Notes: generated by a model from the letters alone, not told the origin. Positions 41,450-51,310 are shown, counted from the stretch's first letter. The stretch is DNA of 64,000 nt from Shinella zoogloeoides (GCF_030733845.1 NZ_CP132311.1:499501-563500), one strand, 5' to 3'. A program made the numbers and translations.

Positions 41450-42166
41450 CTATTCGGCCGGCGTCACCTTGCCCGGCAGGCTGAGATCGCCGGACGCGAC
41501 CTTGAACACGTTGCTGACGCAGAGCAGCGGCGCATGCAGGTTGCCGTTGACCTTGAGGCCCGCGGTCACGCCGTCATAGGAGGCGCCCGCAATGCCGCCG
41601 ATCAGCGAGAGCGGGATTTCCACGTCCACCGTGTCGCCTTCGAATGTGGTCGGATAGTCCGGGCTGTCGATCAGGAGCGGCACACCCGGCCATGTCTCCG
41701 GCACCTTAGGCTTTGCGCCTTCGGGGATGTCGATCACCTTGAGGCCGCCGCCGCAGGCCTTGTCTTCGGCCAGCACCACCCAGTGCGGGTGCCAGACATG
41801 CCGGTTCTTTCCGCCGCGGGCGGCATCGTCGAAATCGGGATGGAAGGTGACGGCGAGCGCGACGATGCCCTGCGCCTTCTCGAAGCCGATATCGCCGCTG
41901 TCGAGGCTGGTCGGCCAGACATAGGCATAGACGCCGGAGCCCTCGAACTTGCCCGTCGCATCGGGCTTGTCCTTGCCGGCCTCGCCGCGAACGCGGGTGG
42001 TGAAGACGGCCGTGTCGCCCTTTGTCGCGATCGTCGTCTCGATGATGTCGAAGGCGGCCTGAACCGCCTCGGAGGGTTCTGCCTTGATGGAATGCGCGGC
42101 GGCCGTCGTCAGCCATAGCGCGGCCATTCCGGCGATGAGGGCGCCGGCTGCATGTCTTGCAAACAT
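41450..42166 (-). CDS. Periplasmic protein of unknown function
   Basis: A 238-residue precursor with an N-terminal signal peptide (LIAGMAALWLTTAAAHS, cleaved near residue 24). The mature protein is beta rich (AVFTTRVRGEAGKDKPDA, VYAYVWPTSLDSGDIGF, NRHVWHPHWVVLAED) and has two cysteines (DKACGGG, LLCVSN). No family is recognised. The start at 42166 is supported by ggaag; an open frame extending upstream crosses the MarR gene. It lies 34 bases downstream of the MarR gene on the same strand, which suggests it is a target of that regulator. Confidence 0.7.
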   Translation of the reverse strand: MFARHAAGALIAGMAALWLTTAAAHSIKAEPSEAVQAAFDIIETTIATKGDTAVFTTRVRGEAGKDKPDATGKFEGSGVYAYVWPTSLDSGDIGFEKAQGIVALAVTFHPDFDDAARGGKNRHVWHPHWVVLAEDKACGGGLKVIDIPEGAKPKVPETWPGVPLLIDSPDYPTTFEGDTVDVEIPLSLIGGIAGASYDGVTAGLKVNGNLHAPLLCVSNVFKVASGDLSLPGKVTPAE

Positions 42167-42200
42167 GGTGGTCTTCCTTTCGTTTGCCTGGAGGGTTGGA

Positions 42201-42848
42201 TTATCCCGGTTGAAAGGCTTTCCGGGTGGCAGCCCGGAAAGCGGGATCGGCTTCTTCGTGGTCGCGGCAGTCGAGGCGCAGGTCCCGCTGGCCGAAGGCC
42301 GCGTCGACGAAATGGCAATGATGGGGACGCGCCGCGTCGGCATGCGCGAAGGGCGCGAAGTGGCGACAGGTGACGCACATGCGCTGGACGGGGATGGCGT
42401 CGGTCTCCTGCAGGTGCCGGATCATCTTGATCAGCGTGAGCAGCAGGTCTTCCTGTTCCCGGTCGTAGAGGCAGCCGATGGCCCGTTCGGCAAGCCCGTC
42501 GCCGGCATTGGCCGTTTGCAGCACCGCGATGCCGTCCGCCGTCGGCACCACGCGCACCGCGCGCCGGTCCGTCTCCCCCGGCCGCTTGGCGAGATACCCC
42601 TTGCGTTCGAGAGCGTTGATCGAATCCGTCGCCGTCGGCTGCGAGACGCCGAGATGGGCGGCGACCTCCTTGACGCCGAGGCCGCCCTCCCGGCGTCCCT
42701 CCAGAAGGGTCAGGATCGCAAGCTGCGTTGGGTTCAGGCCGGTCGTCTTCGCCCTGTCCCAGTCGTCGACACGCATCGCCGTCGCTAGCCGCGAAAGTCC
42801 TTCACGGATGCGGGCGCTGATCGAAAAGGGGTCCTTCGGCGTCTCCAT
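42201..42848 (-). CDS. MarR-family regulator with a cysteine/histidine-rich C-terminal tail
   Basis: A 215-residue protein. The winged helix reads GLNPTQLAILTLLEG, VKEVAAHLGVSQPTATDSI and AKRPGETDRRAVRV, standard for MarR. Unusually, about 55 residues follow the domain with CVTCRHFAPFAH, HHCHFVD and LRLDCRDHEEAD: four Cys and several His that could hold a metal or Fe-S cluster. ATG 42848 follows directly after a perfect palindrome that is its likely operator, so autoregulation is expected. It heads a minus-strand group with the periplasmic protein, redoxin and MOSC genes. Confidence 0.87.
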   Translation of the reverse strand: METPKDPFSISARIREGLSRLATAMRVDDWDRAKTTGLNPTQLAILTLLEGRREGGLGVKEVAAHLGVSQPTATDSINALERKGYLAKRPGETDRRAVRVVPTADGIAVLQTANAGDGLAERAIGCLYDREQEDLLLTLIKMIRHLQETDAIPVQRMCVTCRHFAPFAHADAARPHHCHFVDAAFGQRDLRLDCRDHEEADPAFRAATRKAFQPG

Positions 42849-42853
42849 AAGTA

Positions 42854-42878
42854 AACAATATAGGATTCCTATATTGTT
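42854..42878. promoter_or_regulatory. Perfect 12-bp palindrome, probable MarR operator
   Basis: aacaatatagga and tcctatattgtt flank a single central base, just upstream of the MarR start codon on the minus strand. A perfect AT-rich palindrome of this size at the promoter of a MarR gene is the classic autoregulatory site. Confidence 0.8.
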
Positions 42879-42896
42879 GCAAGCGCCAAGGACGAC

Positions 42897-42923
42897 AAAG
42901 CCCCGGCGATGGACCGGGGCTTT
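42897..42923 (-). terminator. Terminator hairpin after prmB
   Basis: Stem aaagccccgg / ccggggcttt (10 bp) with a 7-base loop, 28 bases past the prmB stop on the minus strand. The arms supply a short T tract for transcription from the right, so it probably insulates prmB from the MarR operon. Confidence 0.75.
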
Positions 42924-42950
42924 CTGCAACACGGATCGATATGCGGCGTA

Positions 42951-43868
42951 TCACGCCACGCCGAGCGCTTCGGCGGAGATCCAGAAGACGGCATCCTGGG
43001 ATTCGGCCGTTTCCAGCCAGACGAAATCGAGATGGGGAAATTCGTCTTCGAGGATTTCGCGTCCCGAACCGATCTCGCAGATCATCCCGCCGTCGGGATT
43101 GAGGTAATCCGCCGCTTCCGCCAGGATCCGGCGGACGAGGTCGAGCCCGTCCTCACCGCCGTCATGCGCCATGGCCGGCTCGGCGCGGAATTCCGGCGGG
43201 TAGCCATCAAGCGCCTCGTGGTCGACATAGGGCGGGTTGGTGATGATCAGGTCGTATGTCCTGCCGGCAAGCGGGGCGAAGAGGTCGCCCTGATGAAGGC
43301 TGACCTGGCCCGCGACATCGTGCTCGGCGACATTGAGCTTTGCCACCTCCAGGGCGTCGGCGGAGAGATCGACCGCGTCCACCTCGGCATTGGGGAAGAA
43401 CTTCGCGGCGAGAACGGCAAGGCAGCCGGAGCCGGTGCAGATGTCCACGGCGCTTTCGACGGCCATGGGATCGGGCAGGAAGGAGGAGCCCTGTTCGCCG
43501 AGATATTCGCTGAACAGGATTTCCCCGATATGCGAGCGCGGCACGATCACCCGCTCGTCCACATGGAACCGTACGCCCTGGATATAGGCGCGGCCGGTGA
43601 GGTAGGACGAGGGCTTGCGGGTGGTCACGCGCGCCTCGATGCGTGTCGCGAGCAAGCGGCGCTCGGCCGGCAGCAGGCGGGCGTCGAGGAAGGGATCGAG
43701 CGCGTCGATCGGCAGGTCCAGCGAATCGAGCAGCAGGAACGCGGCATCATCGCCGGCCGTCGTCGTGCCGTGACCGTAGCTGAGGTCGGCCGCGTTGAAG
43801 CGGGAGATCGCATAGCGCCAGTAGTCGCGCAGCGTTACGAGTTCGCTTGTAATATCGTCCTGGGTCAA
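42951..43868 (-). CDS. prmB: 50S ribosomal protein L3 N5-glutamine methyltransferase
   Basis: A 305-residue methyltransferase. The N-terminal substrate domain is followed by a Rossmann fold with DICTGSGCLAVLAAKFFP (motif I) and the glutamine-binding NPPY in DLIITNPPYVDHEAL. PrmB and its paralogue PrmC share NPPY; the length and the RVIVPRSHIGEIL region before motif I favour PrmB. It methylates a glutamine of ribosomal protein L3. It is divergent from the pseudouridine synthase gene, with 102 bases between them, and has its own terminator. Confidence 0.9.
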   Translation of the reverse strand: MTQDDITSELVTLRDYWRYAISRFNAADLSYGHGTTTAGDDAAFLLLDSLDLPIDALDPFLDARLLPAERRLLATRIEARVTTRKPSSYLTGRAYIQGVRFHVDERVIVPRSHIGEILFSEYLGEQGSSFLPDPMAVESAVDICTGSGCLAVLAAKFFPNAEVDAVDLSADALEVAKLNVAEHDVAGQVSLHQGDLFAPLAGRTYDLIITNPPYVDHEALDGYPPEFRAEPAMAHDGGEDGLDLVRRILAEAADYLNPDGGMICEIGSGREILEDEFPHLDFVWLETAESQDAVFWISAEALGVA

Positions 43869-43933
43869 CGGCGTCTCACTTCGATGGAGTTTTTGCTGGA
43901 CGACCCCGGCTTTAGAATGGCAAGGGCCCCAGG

Positions 43934-43964
43934 GTCAACCAAGGACAATGTGTCAACCAAGGAC
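43934..43964 (+). repeat. 13-bp direct repeat gtcaaccaaggac, twice in 31 bases
   Basis: Copies at 43934-43946 and 43952-43964 are identical and offset by 18 bases. The second copy contributes the aaggac that serves as ribosome binding site of the next gene, so the first copy may be an upstream duplicate of the same leader. Confidence 0.7.
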
Positions 43965-43970
43965 GGCGTC

Positions 43971-44774
43971 ATGAAGGGCATCCGCAAACCGTTAAAACCG
44001 GTAGCCGGCCGCAAGGCGGCTGCACCCGCCGGCGGCAAGCGGGTAACGCTGCCGCGCGCGCTCTCCAAGCTCGGCTTCTGCTCGCGCACGCAGGCGGAGG
44101 AGCTGGTGCGCGCCGGCCGCGTCACCGTCGAAGGCCGCGTCGCCACCGATCTCGAAACCTGGGTCGATCTTTCGAGCGCGGCGATTGCGGTGGACGGCAA
44201 GCGCATCGCCGCTGAGGCGCGCGTCTACCTGATGCTGAACAAGCCGCGCGGCCTCGTTACCACGCGGCACGATCCGGAAGGCCGCCCGACGGTCTTCGAT
44301 TGCCTCAAGCATCTCGACCAGACGCATCTCTCGCCGGTCGGCCGCCTCGACAAGGCGAGCGAGGGCCTGCTGCTCTTCACCAACGACACGGAATTCGCGC
44401 AGGCGCTGCTCGATCCCGAGACCCATGTCGCCAAGACCTATCACGTCCAGATGGACCGTATCGTTGGCCGCGAGGTGCTCGACGCCATGGTGGCGGGCGT
44501 CAGGCACGACGGCGAACTGCTGCGCGCGCGGCGGGTGCGGACGGTTCGCGAGGGCGACCGGAATTCCTGGATAGAGGTCGTGCTGGACGAGGGGAAGAAC
44601 CGACAGATCCGCCGCATGCTGGAAGCGCTGGACATCGCTTGCCTGCGCCTCATCCGCGTCGCCATCGGCAATCTGCCGCTGGGCGATCTGGAAAAGGGGA
44701 CGGTTCGCCCGCTTTCGAACGAGGAGGTCGAAGACCTGCGCCGGCTCGTCGCCTCACCCCGCCGCGTCCGCTAG
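43971..44774 (+). CDS. RsuA/RluB-family rRNA pseudouridine synthase
   Basis: A 267-residue enzyme with an N-terminal S4 RNA-binding domain (RVTLPRALSKLGFCSRTQAEELV) and the pseudouridine synthase core: YLMLNKPRGLVTTRHDPEG, catalytic Asp in SPVGRLDKASEGLLL, KTYHVQM, and LDEGKNRQIRRMLEALD. Which 23S or 16S rRNA uridine it modifies cannot be told. ATG 43971 follows aaggac; an open frame from 42909 overlaps prmB on the opposite strand and is not real. Confidence 0.9.
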   Translation: MKGIRKPLKPVAGRKAAAPAGGKRVTLPRALSKLGFCSRTQAEELVRAGRVTVEGRVATDLETWVDLSSAAIAVDGKRIAAEARVYLMLNKPRGLVTTRHDPEGRPTVFDCLKHLDQTHLSPVGRLDKASEGLLLFTNDTEFAQALLDPETHVAKTYHVQMDRIVGREVLDAMVAGVRHDGELLRARRVRTVREGDRNSWIEVVLDEGKNRQIRRMLEALDIACLRLIRVAIGNLPLGDLEKGTVRPLSNEEVEDLRRLVASPRRVR

Positions 44775-44822
44775 AGCATTTCCAGCCGAAGCGGCGTCGG
44801 ATAATGCGGAAAAACAAGAGGC

Positions 44823-44864
44823 TAGAGCATTTCCGGTGAACCCGAGTTCGCCGGAAGTGCTCTA
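44823..44864. repeat. Rhizobial intergenic palindrome (tagagcatttccgg ... ccggaagtgctcta)
   Basis: Two 14-base arms pair with one G-T wobble around a 14-base loop. A partial copy of the same arm, ctagagcatttcc, lies at 44773-44785. Sequences of this kind are dispersed in Rhizobiaceae genomes. The right arm contains the stop codon of the opposing DUF982 gene. Confidence 0.75.
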
Positions 44865-45224
44865 GGCCGGCCACCAGAAACGCCCGTGCGAAATGGGCGG
44901 CGTGTCGTGCAGCACGCCTTCAGCCAAGGCCTGTTGCAGGTCGGTCTCGAACAGGTCGGCGCCGGCAGGGGAGCGCGCCGTCACGAGGGGCAGGTTTGCC
45001 TCCCGCACGGCCGTCATGAAGCAGAGATAGGCGGCGCAGCCGCTGACCTGTCCTTTCAGCGCTTTCGCGCAGGATTCCACGGCCGTCCGGTAGGATAATG
45101 TCCTTTGCGCCGACCAATGGTCGAGCAGGTAGCGGGCGGCGTCCTCGGTCGTCTGGATATGCGTATAGCTATGCGCGATGCCGTCCGTCTCGATGGTGAC
45201 GATCTTGTCCCAGGATTGCGCCAT
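44862..45224 (-). CDS. DUF982 domain protein
   Basis: A 120-residue member of DUF982, a short family largely limited to Rhizobiales. It shows DGIAHSYTHIQTTEDAARYLLDHW followed by the helix region ALKGQVSGCAAYLCFMTAVREANL; these family-typical parts are followed by an extra C-terminal 30 residues (PPISHGRFWWPA). No catalytic motif is known. It may be a small regulatory or stress protein. Its stop codon falls in the intergenic palindrome. Confidence 0.8.
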   Translation of the reverse strand: MAQSWDKIVTIETDGIAHSYTHIQTTEDAARYLLDHWSAQRTLSYRTAVESCAKALKGQVSGCAAYLCFMTAVREANLPLVTARSPAGADLFETDLQQALAEGVLHDTPPISHGRFWWPA

Positions 45225-45397
45225 ATCAGCCTCGTCTTCTTCGCTAAATTAGTGCGGCAAAATCCTTGAGCGAGGCTGGCGGCGGCGCAAAACATTACAG
45301 AAATATAATGATCCCAAGGGCTTCTCCTGAAGGGCTTCCGGTGTCACATGTCATTCAAAGGGACGCGAGAGGCACGGCCTCGACCTATGGAACGCCG

Positions 45398-46675
45398 ATG
45401 AGCAAGACCGCACGACCGAAAACAGAAGAGAAGGCCGCCGACGCGGCGAGCCCGACGAACGTCACCTTCATGCCCGGCGCCGTGCCGCCGGCCCGCCGCA
45501 AGCGGCGTTCGCGCGCCTGGCTGTGGCTGCCGGTCATCGCCATCCTTGCCGGCGCCGGTTATTACGGCTGGCGCGCCTACGCCCCGGCCGAGACGACGAC
45601 GGCCGTCATCACGCAGGCCGTGGCGCGTGGCGATATCGAGAATGCGGTGACGGCGGTCGGCACGCTGGAGGCGGTGAAGTCCGTCGATGCCGGCGCGCAG
45701 GTCTCCGGCCAGCTCAAGGTGCTGCATGTCGCCATCGGCGATACGGTGACGAAGGACCAGCTTCTCGCCGAGATCGATCCCGCCACCATCGAGAACCGCA
45801 TCGAGATCAACCGGGCCGAGCTTGCCAATCTCCAGGCGCAGCTCGTCTCCAAGAGGGCGCAGCTCACCTTCAAGGAGGCGAACATCGCCCGCCAGCGCAA
45901 CCTGGTCGCCGGCAGCGCCGCCGCCCAGCAGGCGCTCGACCAGGCGGTCGCCGATCTTGCCGCGGCGGAGGCGGACGTCAACGCCACCGAGGCGCAGATC
46001 CGCAAGCAGCAGGCGACGCTGGCCGGCGACGAGGTCGACCTCGGCTATACCAAGATCTACGCGCCGATGGCCGGCACCATCGTCGCCAGCCCTGTGAAGG
46101 AAGGCCAGACGCTGAACGCCGCCCAGACGGCGCCGACCATCGTCACCATCGCCGACCTCTCCACCATGACCGTGCGCGCCGAGGTCTCCGAGGCCGATGT
46201 CGGCCGCCTCAAGGCGGGCATGGAGGCCTATTTCACGCTGCTCGGCCAGCCCGGCAAGCGCTTCAACGGCAAGCTCCGGCAGATCGAGCCGACGCCGACC
46301 GTCGAGAACAATGTCGTGCTCTACAATGCGCTGTTCGACGTGCCGAACTCGGAGGGCGAGCTGATGACGTCGATGAGCGCGCAGGTCTTCTTCGTGCAGG
46401 CCGCGGCGCGCGACGTGCTCGTCGTGCCGGCCGGCGCGATCTCGATGACGCGCCCCGAAGGCGGCGGCAAGCCGACGGCGGAAGTGACTGTCGTCACGGC
46501 CTCCGGTGCGCGCGAGGCGCGGCCGGTCGAGACCGGCATCCGCAACCGCGTCAGCGTCGAGGTGAAGAGCGGCCTTGCCGAGGGCGATCAGGTCGTCGTC
46601 ACCGCAGGCGGCGGCAATTCGTCCGGCGGGGACCGGAATTCGCGGCGCGGCATGCGTATGCCGCCGATGTTCTGA
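45398..46675 (+). CDS. macA: Periplasmic adaptor (membrane fusion) protein of a MacAB-type efflux pump
   Basis: A 425-residue protein with one N-terminal membrane anchor (about 41-58, [17 protein letters not shown]). A barrel-sandwich hybrid and coiled-coil hairpin follow ([16 protein letters not shown], a long alpha-hairpin of about 65 residues with [18 protein letters not shown], and [13 protein letters not shown]). Then come a beta-barrel ([21 protein letters not shown]) and a membrane-proximal domain. It couples the MacB-type ATPase/permease to an outer-membrane channel such as TolC, which is not in the window. ATG 45398 (MSKTARP) is the best start although its ribosome binding site is weak; ATG 45308 is an upstream alternative. 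Confidence 0.88.
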   Translation: MSKTARPKTEEKAADAASPTNVTFMPGAVPPARRKRRSRAWLWLPVIAILAGAGYYGWRAYAPAETTTAVITQAVARGDIENAVTAVGTLEAVKSVDAGAQVSGQLKVLHVAIGDTVTKDQLLAEIDPATIENRIEINRAELANLQAQLVSKRAQLTFKEANIARQRNLVAGSAAAQQALDQAVADLAAAEADVNATEAQIRKQQATLAGDEVDLGYTKIYAPMAGTIVASPVKEGQTLNAAQTAPTIVTIADLSTMTVRAEVSEADVGRLKAGMEAYFTLLGQPGKRFNGKLRQIEPTPTVENNVVLYNALFDVPNSEGELMTSMSAQVFFVQAAARDVLVVPAGAISMTRPEGGGKPTAEVTVVTASGAREARPVETGIRNRVSVEVKSGLAEGDQVVVTAGGGNSSGGDRNSRRGMRMPPMF

Positions 46676-46685
46676 GGGCGCGGCC

Positions 46686-48629
46686 ATGACGGCGCTCATC
46701 TCGCTTAGGGACGTCACCAAGACCTTCTACAACGGCGACTTCGCCGTGGAGGTGCTGCACGGCATCTCGCTCGATATCGAGGCGGGGGAATTCGTCGCGA
46801 TCATCGGCCAGTCCGGCTCCGGCAAGTCGACGCTGATGAACATCCTCGGCTGTCTCGACCAGCCGACATCGGGCGACTACCTGATCGACGGCGAGCCCGT
46901 CGCCGGTTTCGAGAGCGACGACCTTGCCGCGCTGCGCCGCCGCACCTTCGGCTTCGTCTTCCAGAGCTACAACCTCATCCCGACCGCAAGCGCCCGCGAG
47001 AATGTCGAGGTGCCGGCGATCTATGCCGGCCTTCCGGCACGCGACCGGCAGGAACGGGCGGAAGCGCTGCTCGGCTCGCTGAAGCTCGGCGACCGGCTCG
47101 ATCACCGCCCGAACCAGCTCTCGGGCGGCCAGCAGCAGCGCGTCTCCATCGCCCGCGCGCTGATGAACGGCGGCCGCGTCATCCTCGCCGACGAGCCGAC
47201 GGGCGCACTCGACAGCCAGAGCGGCGAGGAGGTGATGGCGCTCCTGCGCCGGATGCACGAGGACGGCCATACGATCATCCTCATCACCCATTCGCGTGAG
47301 GTGGCGGAAGCCGCCGACCGGCTGATCGAAATCCGTGACGGGCGCATCATCGCCGACCGCGCCCGCAAGGCCCGCCCGTCCGCCGAGGCGGCGGCCGGCC
47401 TGCAAAGGGCGGTGAAGGAAGGCTCGGCCGCCATCGCCGATATTTCCGAAGCGATCAAGATGGCTTTCCGGGCGCTCCACGCCAATCTCTTCCGCACCGT
47501 CCTGACGCTGCTCGGCATCGTCATCGGCGTCGGTTCCGTGGTGGCGATGCTGGCGATCGGCACGGGCGCGCAGAATTCCGTGCTCGACCGAATTTCCGCG
47601 ATGGGTTCGGACCTCCTGCTGGTGCGGCCAAGCATGGCGAGTTTCCGCGGTGGCAGCGGCAGTTTTCCCGTAACCCTTGTTCCCTCGGATGCCGACGCCA
47701 TCCTCGAATTGCCGAACGTCGCCTTCGCCGTGCCGGAAATGACGAGTTCCGTGACCGTGCGCTACGGCAATATCGATTACCAGACGACGGCCAACGGCAC
47801 GGTGCCGGCCTTCCCGCGCGCGAAATCCTGGGCGGTCGGCTCGGGCGAGTTCATCAATGCCGACGACATGGACACGTATGCGCCGGTGACCGTGCTCGGC
47901 CAGACGGTGGCCAAGACGCTGTTTCCCGATGGCGGCAATCCGCTCGGCCAATATGTGCTGGTCAACAAGATCCCCTTCCAGGTGATTGGCGTGATGGCCG
48001 AGATGGGTGCGAGCGCCGGCGGCAACGACCAGGACGACGTGATGCTGGTGCCGCTCTCGACCGGCAGCATGCGGCTGTTCGGCCAGCGCAACGTGCGCAC
48101 CATCACCGTCCAGGTCGAGGATGCCTCCGCCATCGACCTGACGCAGGACGCCATCCAGTCGCTACTCAATAAGCGGCACAAGGCGGAGGACACGCAGATC
48201 ACCAACATGTCCTCGGTGCGCGAGGCGTTCACCGAGACGTCGAACACCATGAAGCTCTTCCTCGGCTCCGTCGCCGCCATCTCGCTTCTGGTCGGCGGCA
48301 TCGGGGTGATGAACATCATGCTGGTGAGCGTGCGCGAGCGCACGCGCGAGATCGGCGTGCGCATGGCGACCGGCGCGCGGCGGCGGGATATCCTGCTGCA
48401 GTTCCTGATCGAGGCGCTCGTCGTCTCGGCGATCGGCGGCGCCATCGGCGTGGTGCTGGGGCTTTCCATCGGCGGGCTCGCCAAGGTCTTCGGCATGCCG
48501 GTCAGCTTCACGGTCGGCCCCGTGGCGCTCGCCTTCGCCTGCTCGTTCCTGACGGGCCTCGTCTTCGGCTACCTGCCGGCGCGCAACGCCTCCCACCTGC
48601 AGCCGGCCGTGGCGCTCAGCGCGGATTGA
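46686..48629 (+). CDS. macB: MacB-type ABC transporter ATPase/permease fusion
   Basis: A 647-residue protein. The N-terminal ABC domain has Walker [10 protein letters not shown], signature [15 protein letters not shown], Walker [13 protein letters not shown] and switch His in ITHSREV. A first membrane helix near 277-297 ([19 protein letters not shown]) is followed by a large periplasmic MacB_PCD domain and three C-terminal helices with the FtsX domain ([29 protein letters not shown]). It exports macrolides, peptides or siderophore-like molecules through the periplasm in a mechanotransmission cycle. It starts 10 bases after macA, so the two form an operon. The 3' end overlaps rhaK on the other strand by 14 bases. 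Confidence 0.92.
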   Translation: MTALISLRDVTKTFYNGDFAVEVLHGISLDIEAGEFVAIIGQSGSGKSTLMNILGCLDQPTSGDYLIDGEPVAGFESDDLAALRRRTFGFVFQSYNLIPTASARENVEVPAIYAGLPARDRQERAEALLGSLKLGDRLDHRPNQLSGGQQQRVSIARALMNGGRVILADEPTGALDSQSGEEVMALLRRMHEDGHTIILITHSREVAEAADRLIEIRDGRIIADRARKARPSAEAAAGLQRAVKEGSAAIADISEAIKMAFRALHANLFRTVLTLLGIVIGVGSVVAMLAIGTGAQNSVLDRISAMGSDLLLVRPSMASFRGGSGSFPVTLVPSDADAILELPNVAFAVPEMTSSVTVRYGNIDYQTTANGTVPAFPRAKSWAVGSGEFINADDMDTYAPVTVLGQTVAKTLFPDGGNPLGQYVLVNKIPFQVIGVMAEMGASAGGNDQDDVMLVPLSTGSMRLFGQRNVRTITVQVEDASAIDLTQDAIQSLLNKRHKAEDTQITNMSSVREAFTETSNTMKLFLGSVAAISLLVGGIGVMNIMLVSVRERTREIGVRMATGARRRDILLQFLIEALVVSAIGGAIGVVLGLSIGGLAKVFGMPVSFTVGPVALAFACSFLTGLVFGYLPARNASHLQPAVALSAD

Positions 48630-49989
48630 CGGCCTGAAGCCAGGCCGCGCGATAGGCGCCCAGCCCGGCGATGACGCGTGGCGCGACCTCAGTTTCCGGT
48701 GCCGAAACCGGCTTGATGCCGGTGAGCAGCGAGGCGCCCTGGCTGGTGCCCGTCGAACCGGGAACGGCGATGACGGGGCGCGCCGTCAGCGCGGCCAGGA
48801 GAGTGAGATAGAGGCCGTTCGTCGCGAAAGGGCCCTCGACGATCGTCGGTCCCCTGGCGCCGATCAGGCCGAGGCAGGCCTCGTTCATCAGCGCGAGATA
48901 GAGGCGGGCCGCGGCCTGGCGCTCGGCGGCGCTTGCGCCCTCGGCATTCACCCATCGCCGTTCATGGCCGGGGAAGGGGCCGGAGCCCGGCGCGACATTC
49001 GGCGTGAGCATGCACGCCTTTTCGATCACCACCGGCAGGGCGGCGCGCACGTCCTCCTCCGCGACGTCGCCGATTTCCGCCGACAGGATCTCGAATTCCC
49101 GCCCGCCCATGAAGCGGGAGGAGGGCACGGCGCGGCCATAGGCATCGACATTAGCGAGCGTGTCGCGCCGCGGGTCGAGATGGTCGAGATCGCCGCCGAC
49201 GGCGAAGTTGATCACCCATGTGCCGGTCGAGACGACGGAGAAGGGCGCAGCGCGGGCCACCAGATGCGGCAGCAGCGAGGCGTTGGAATCGTGGATGCCG
49301 CAATAGACCGGGACCGAGACGCCGATCACCTCGGCGACCGCCGGCAGCGCCGGGCCGAGCGCATCGAACGCCGGGCGGATCGGCGCCATCAGCGGGCGGA
49401 TGCCGAGTGTATCCACCAGCGAGGAATAGCCGCCTTCCTGCGGGTTCCACAGGTCGGTGTGGCAGCCGAGCGAGGTCACCTCGTTGGCGGCGATGCCGGT
49501 CAGGCGCGCCGCCCAGTATTGCGGATAGGTGACGATGGCCGCCACCCCGGCGAACGCTTCCGGAAAGGCGGTCTTCTGGTAATGCAGTTGCGCGCCGACA
49601 TTGAGCCCCATCGACAGGCGCGGCGAATGCGTCTCGCCGAAGGGCGGACGGAGCGCGTCGTAGGCGTCACGAATATCCTGCGGATAGTCGTACTCATAGT
49701 CGAGCACCGGCAGGGCAAGCCCGCCATCGGCATCGAGCAGCGCGGCCGAGGCGCCGTGCGTGGTGATCGAGATGGCGTCGAAGCCCGGCTTACCGGCGAA
49801 ACGCCTGAGGGCGTCGAGCGTGAAGGCCCAGAGCGCTTCCACGTCGTAATGCGGGTAGGGGCCATCCTTTCGGACCGCATTGGCCATCCGCGCGACGGCG
49901 ATCTCGCCGCCCGTCGCGGCGTCGAGCACGACGACCTTGGCATTGGTCTTGCCGATATCGAGGACGGCGATGCGGGAATAAGCGGTCAT
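48616..49989 (-). CDS. rhaK: L-rhamnulose kinase, FGGY family
   Basis: A 457-residue FGGY-type carbohydrate kinase. The N-terminal phosphate-binding fold is [18 protein letters not shown]. Sugar-site elements include [13 protein letters not shown] and the catalytic-region [13 protein letters not shown]; the ATP fold contains [15 protein letters not shown] and [13 protein letters not shown]. In Rhizobium leguminosarum the rhaK gene ends the rhaRSTPQUK transcription unit exactly as here. The kinase phosphorylates L-rhamnulose and in that species is also needed for transport. It starts inside the end of the mutarotase gene (ATGA overlap). Confidence 0.92.
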   Translation of the reverse strand: MTAYSRIAVLDIGKTNAKVVVLDAATGGEIAVARMANAVRKDGPYPHYDVEALWAFTLDALRRFAGKPGFDAISITTHGASAALLDADGGLALPVLDYEYDYPQDIRDAYDALRPPFGETHSPRLSMGLNVGAQLHYQKTAFPEAFAGVAAIVTYPQYWAARLTGIAANEVTSLGCHTDLWNPQEGGYSSLVDTLGIRPLMAPIRPAFDALGPALPAVAEVIGVSVPVYCGIHDSNASLLPHLVARAAPFSVVSTGTWVINFAVGGDLDHLDPRRDTLANVDAYGRAVPSSRFMGGREFEILSAEIGDVAEEDVRAALPVVIEKACMLTPNVAPGSGPFPGHERRWVNAEGASAAERQAAARLYLALMNEACLGLIGARGPTIVEGPFATNGLYLTLLAALTARPVIAVPGSTGTSQGASLLTGIKPVSAPETEVAPRVIAGLGAYRAAWLQAVNPR

Positions 49990-50300
49990 GGCATGTGGAA
50001 GACAGGAACGAGGTCGCTCTGGACGGGGGAATTGTCCGGGTTGGTCTCCATGATATCGGCCATGTGTGCCCACCAGCGCTTCATCACCGGATGTTCGGGC
50101 AAAGCCGCCATGGCGTGGTCCTTCGGCCGGGTCAGGACGCCGAAGAGGATGTTGGTCTCCGGGTCGAGATAGATGGCATAGTCGGATGCGCCCGCCTCAT
50201 GCAGCAGGTCGACCAGCTCGGGCCAGATCTCGTCGTGGCGCTTCCTGTATTCCGCCTCCATGCCGGAATGGAGCTTCATCTTGAAGGCGTGCCGTTCCAT
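49986..50300 (-). CDS. rhaU: L-rhamnose mutarotase
   Basis: A 104-residue protein of the RhaU/RhaM mutarotase family (YiiL): [47 protein letters not shown] and the C-terminal [18 protein letters not shown] with the conserved WW pair and catalytic His/Tyr. It interconverts the anomers of L-rhamnose in the cytoplasm. The start overlaps the stop of rhaQ at 50300, and its own end overlaps rhaK, so three genes are translationally coupled. Confidence 0.95.
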   Translation of the reverse strand: MERHAFKMKLHSGMEAEYRKRHDEIWPELVDLLHEAGASDYAIYLDPETNILFGVLTRPKDHAMAALPEHPVMKRWWAHMADIMETNPDNSPVQSDLVPVFHMP

Positions 50301-51310
50301 CAGGCTCTCCTTGCATGTTTTATCCGGCGCGCAACGATCGGCAGGGCGATGGTGACGATCAGCAGCAGGCCGATGAAGATGGACATGACGATGCCCGGCA
50401 CGTTGAGCAGGCCGAGGCCGAAGGTGACGAGACCCATGACGAAGGCGGCGATGACGACGCCGGCAATGGTTCCCGCCCCGCCGAGGATCGAGACGCCGCC
50501 GAGCACGACCATGGTCACCACCTCCAGCTCCCAGCCCTGCGCGATCGAGGGGCGGGTGGAGCCGAGGCGCGAGGTGAGGCAGACGGCGGCGATGCCGCTC
50601 ATCAGGCCGGTCAGCAGGAACAGGATGAACTTCACCCTATCGACCGGAATACCGGAAAAGCGGGCGGCCATCGCATTGTTGCCAATGACATAGACCTGGC
50701 GGCCGAAATTCGTCCTGTGCAGCAGCACGCCGAAGAGGACGGCCGAGACGAGGAACAGCACGAATTCGAAGGAGAACACCCAGACGACGTAGCCCTGCCC
50801 GAAATAGGCGAAGTCGGCGGGATATTTGCCATAGGCCTGGTCGCCGAGCACGATATAGGAGATGCCGCGGAAGAGGCTCATCGTGCCGATGGTGACGACG
50901 ATGGAGGGCAGTTTGAGGCCGGCGACGAGCAGGCCGTTGAACGCGCCGCAGGCAAGGCCGGTGCCGATGCCGATGGCGACGAGCCCCGGCGTGCCCACGC
51001 CCATCTGCACCGCCGCGCCCATGGCGGTGGAGGCGAGCGCGATGATCGCGGCGACGGAAAGGTCGATCTCCCCGGCGATGATCAGGAGCGCCATGGCGAA
51101 GGCGATCAGCGCCTTCTCGGTGAAGTTGAACGTCGCGTCCGAGAGGTTCCAGGCGTCGAGGAAATAGGGCGAGGCGAGCGAATTGGCGATGAAGATGACG
51201 ACCGCCACGCAGAACAGCAGCACCTCCCAGCTTGCGAGCAGCCGCTTCAGCGGCGTGCCGAGCCGGTCGGGAATCTGGCGGCGGGTTTCGCTTGATGTCA
51301 CGGTGCTCAT
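50300..51310 (-). CDS. rhaQ: Rhamnose ABC transporter permease RhaQ
   Basis: A 336-residue inner-membrane permease of the RbsC/BPD_transp_2 class with 9-10 hydrophobic segments. It contains [20 protein letters not shown] (the family's GGIDLSVG-type loop), [17 protein letters not shown] and the coupling region [17 protein letters not shown]. It pairs with RhaP to make the channel. The start at 51310 (MSTVTSS) overlaps the end of rhaP; a longer open frame to 51769 lies inside rhaP and is spurious. Confidence 0.92.
   Translation of the reverse strand: MSTVTSSETRRQIPDRLGTPLKRLLASWEVLLFCVAVVIFIANSLASPYFLDAWNLSDATFNFTEKALIAFAMALLIIAGEIDLSVAAIIALASTAMGAAVQMGVGTPGLVAIGIGTGLACGAFNGLLVAGLKLPSIVVTIGTMSLFRGISYIVLGDQAYGKYPADFAYFGQGYVVWVFSFEFVLFLVSAVLFGVLLHRTNFGRQVYVIGNNAMAARFSGIPVDRVKFILFLLTGLMSGIAAVCLTSRLGSTRPSIAQGWELEVVTMVVLGGVSILGGAGTIAGVVIAAFVMGLVTFGLGLLNVPGIVMSIFIGLLLIVTIALPIVARRIKHARRA

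Noticed and set aside
42909..43970. N-terminal 354-codon extension of the pseudouridine synthase frame
   Set aside because: It is antisense to prmB, whose NPPY methyltransferase is clear; the S4 domain starts right after ATG 43971.
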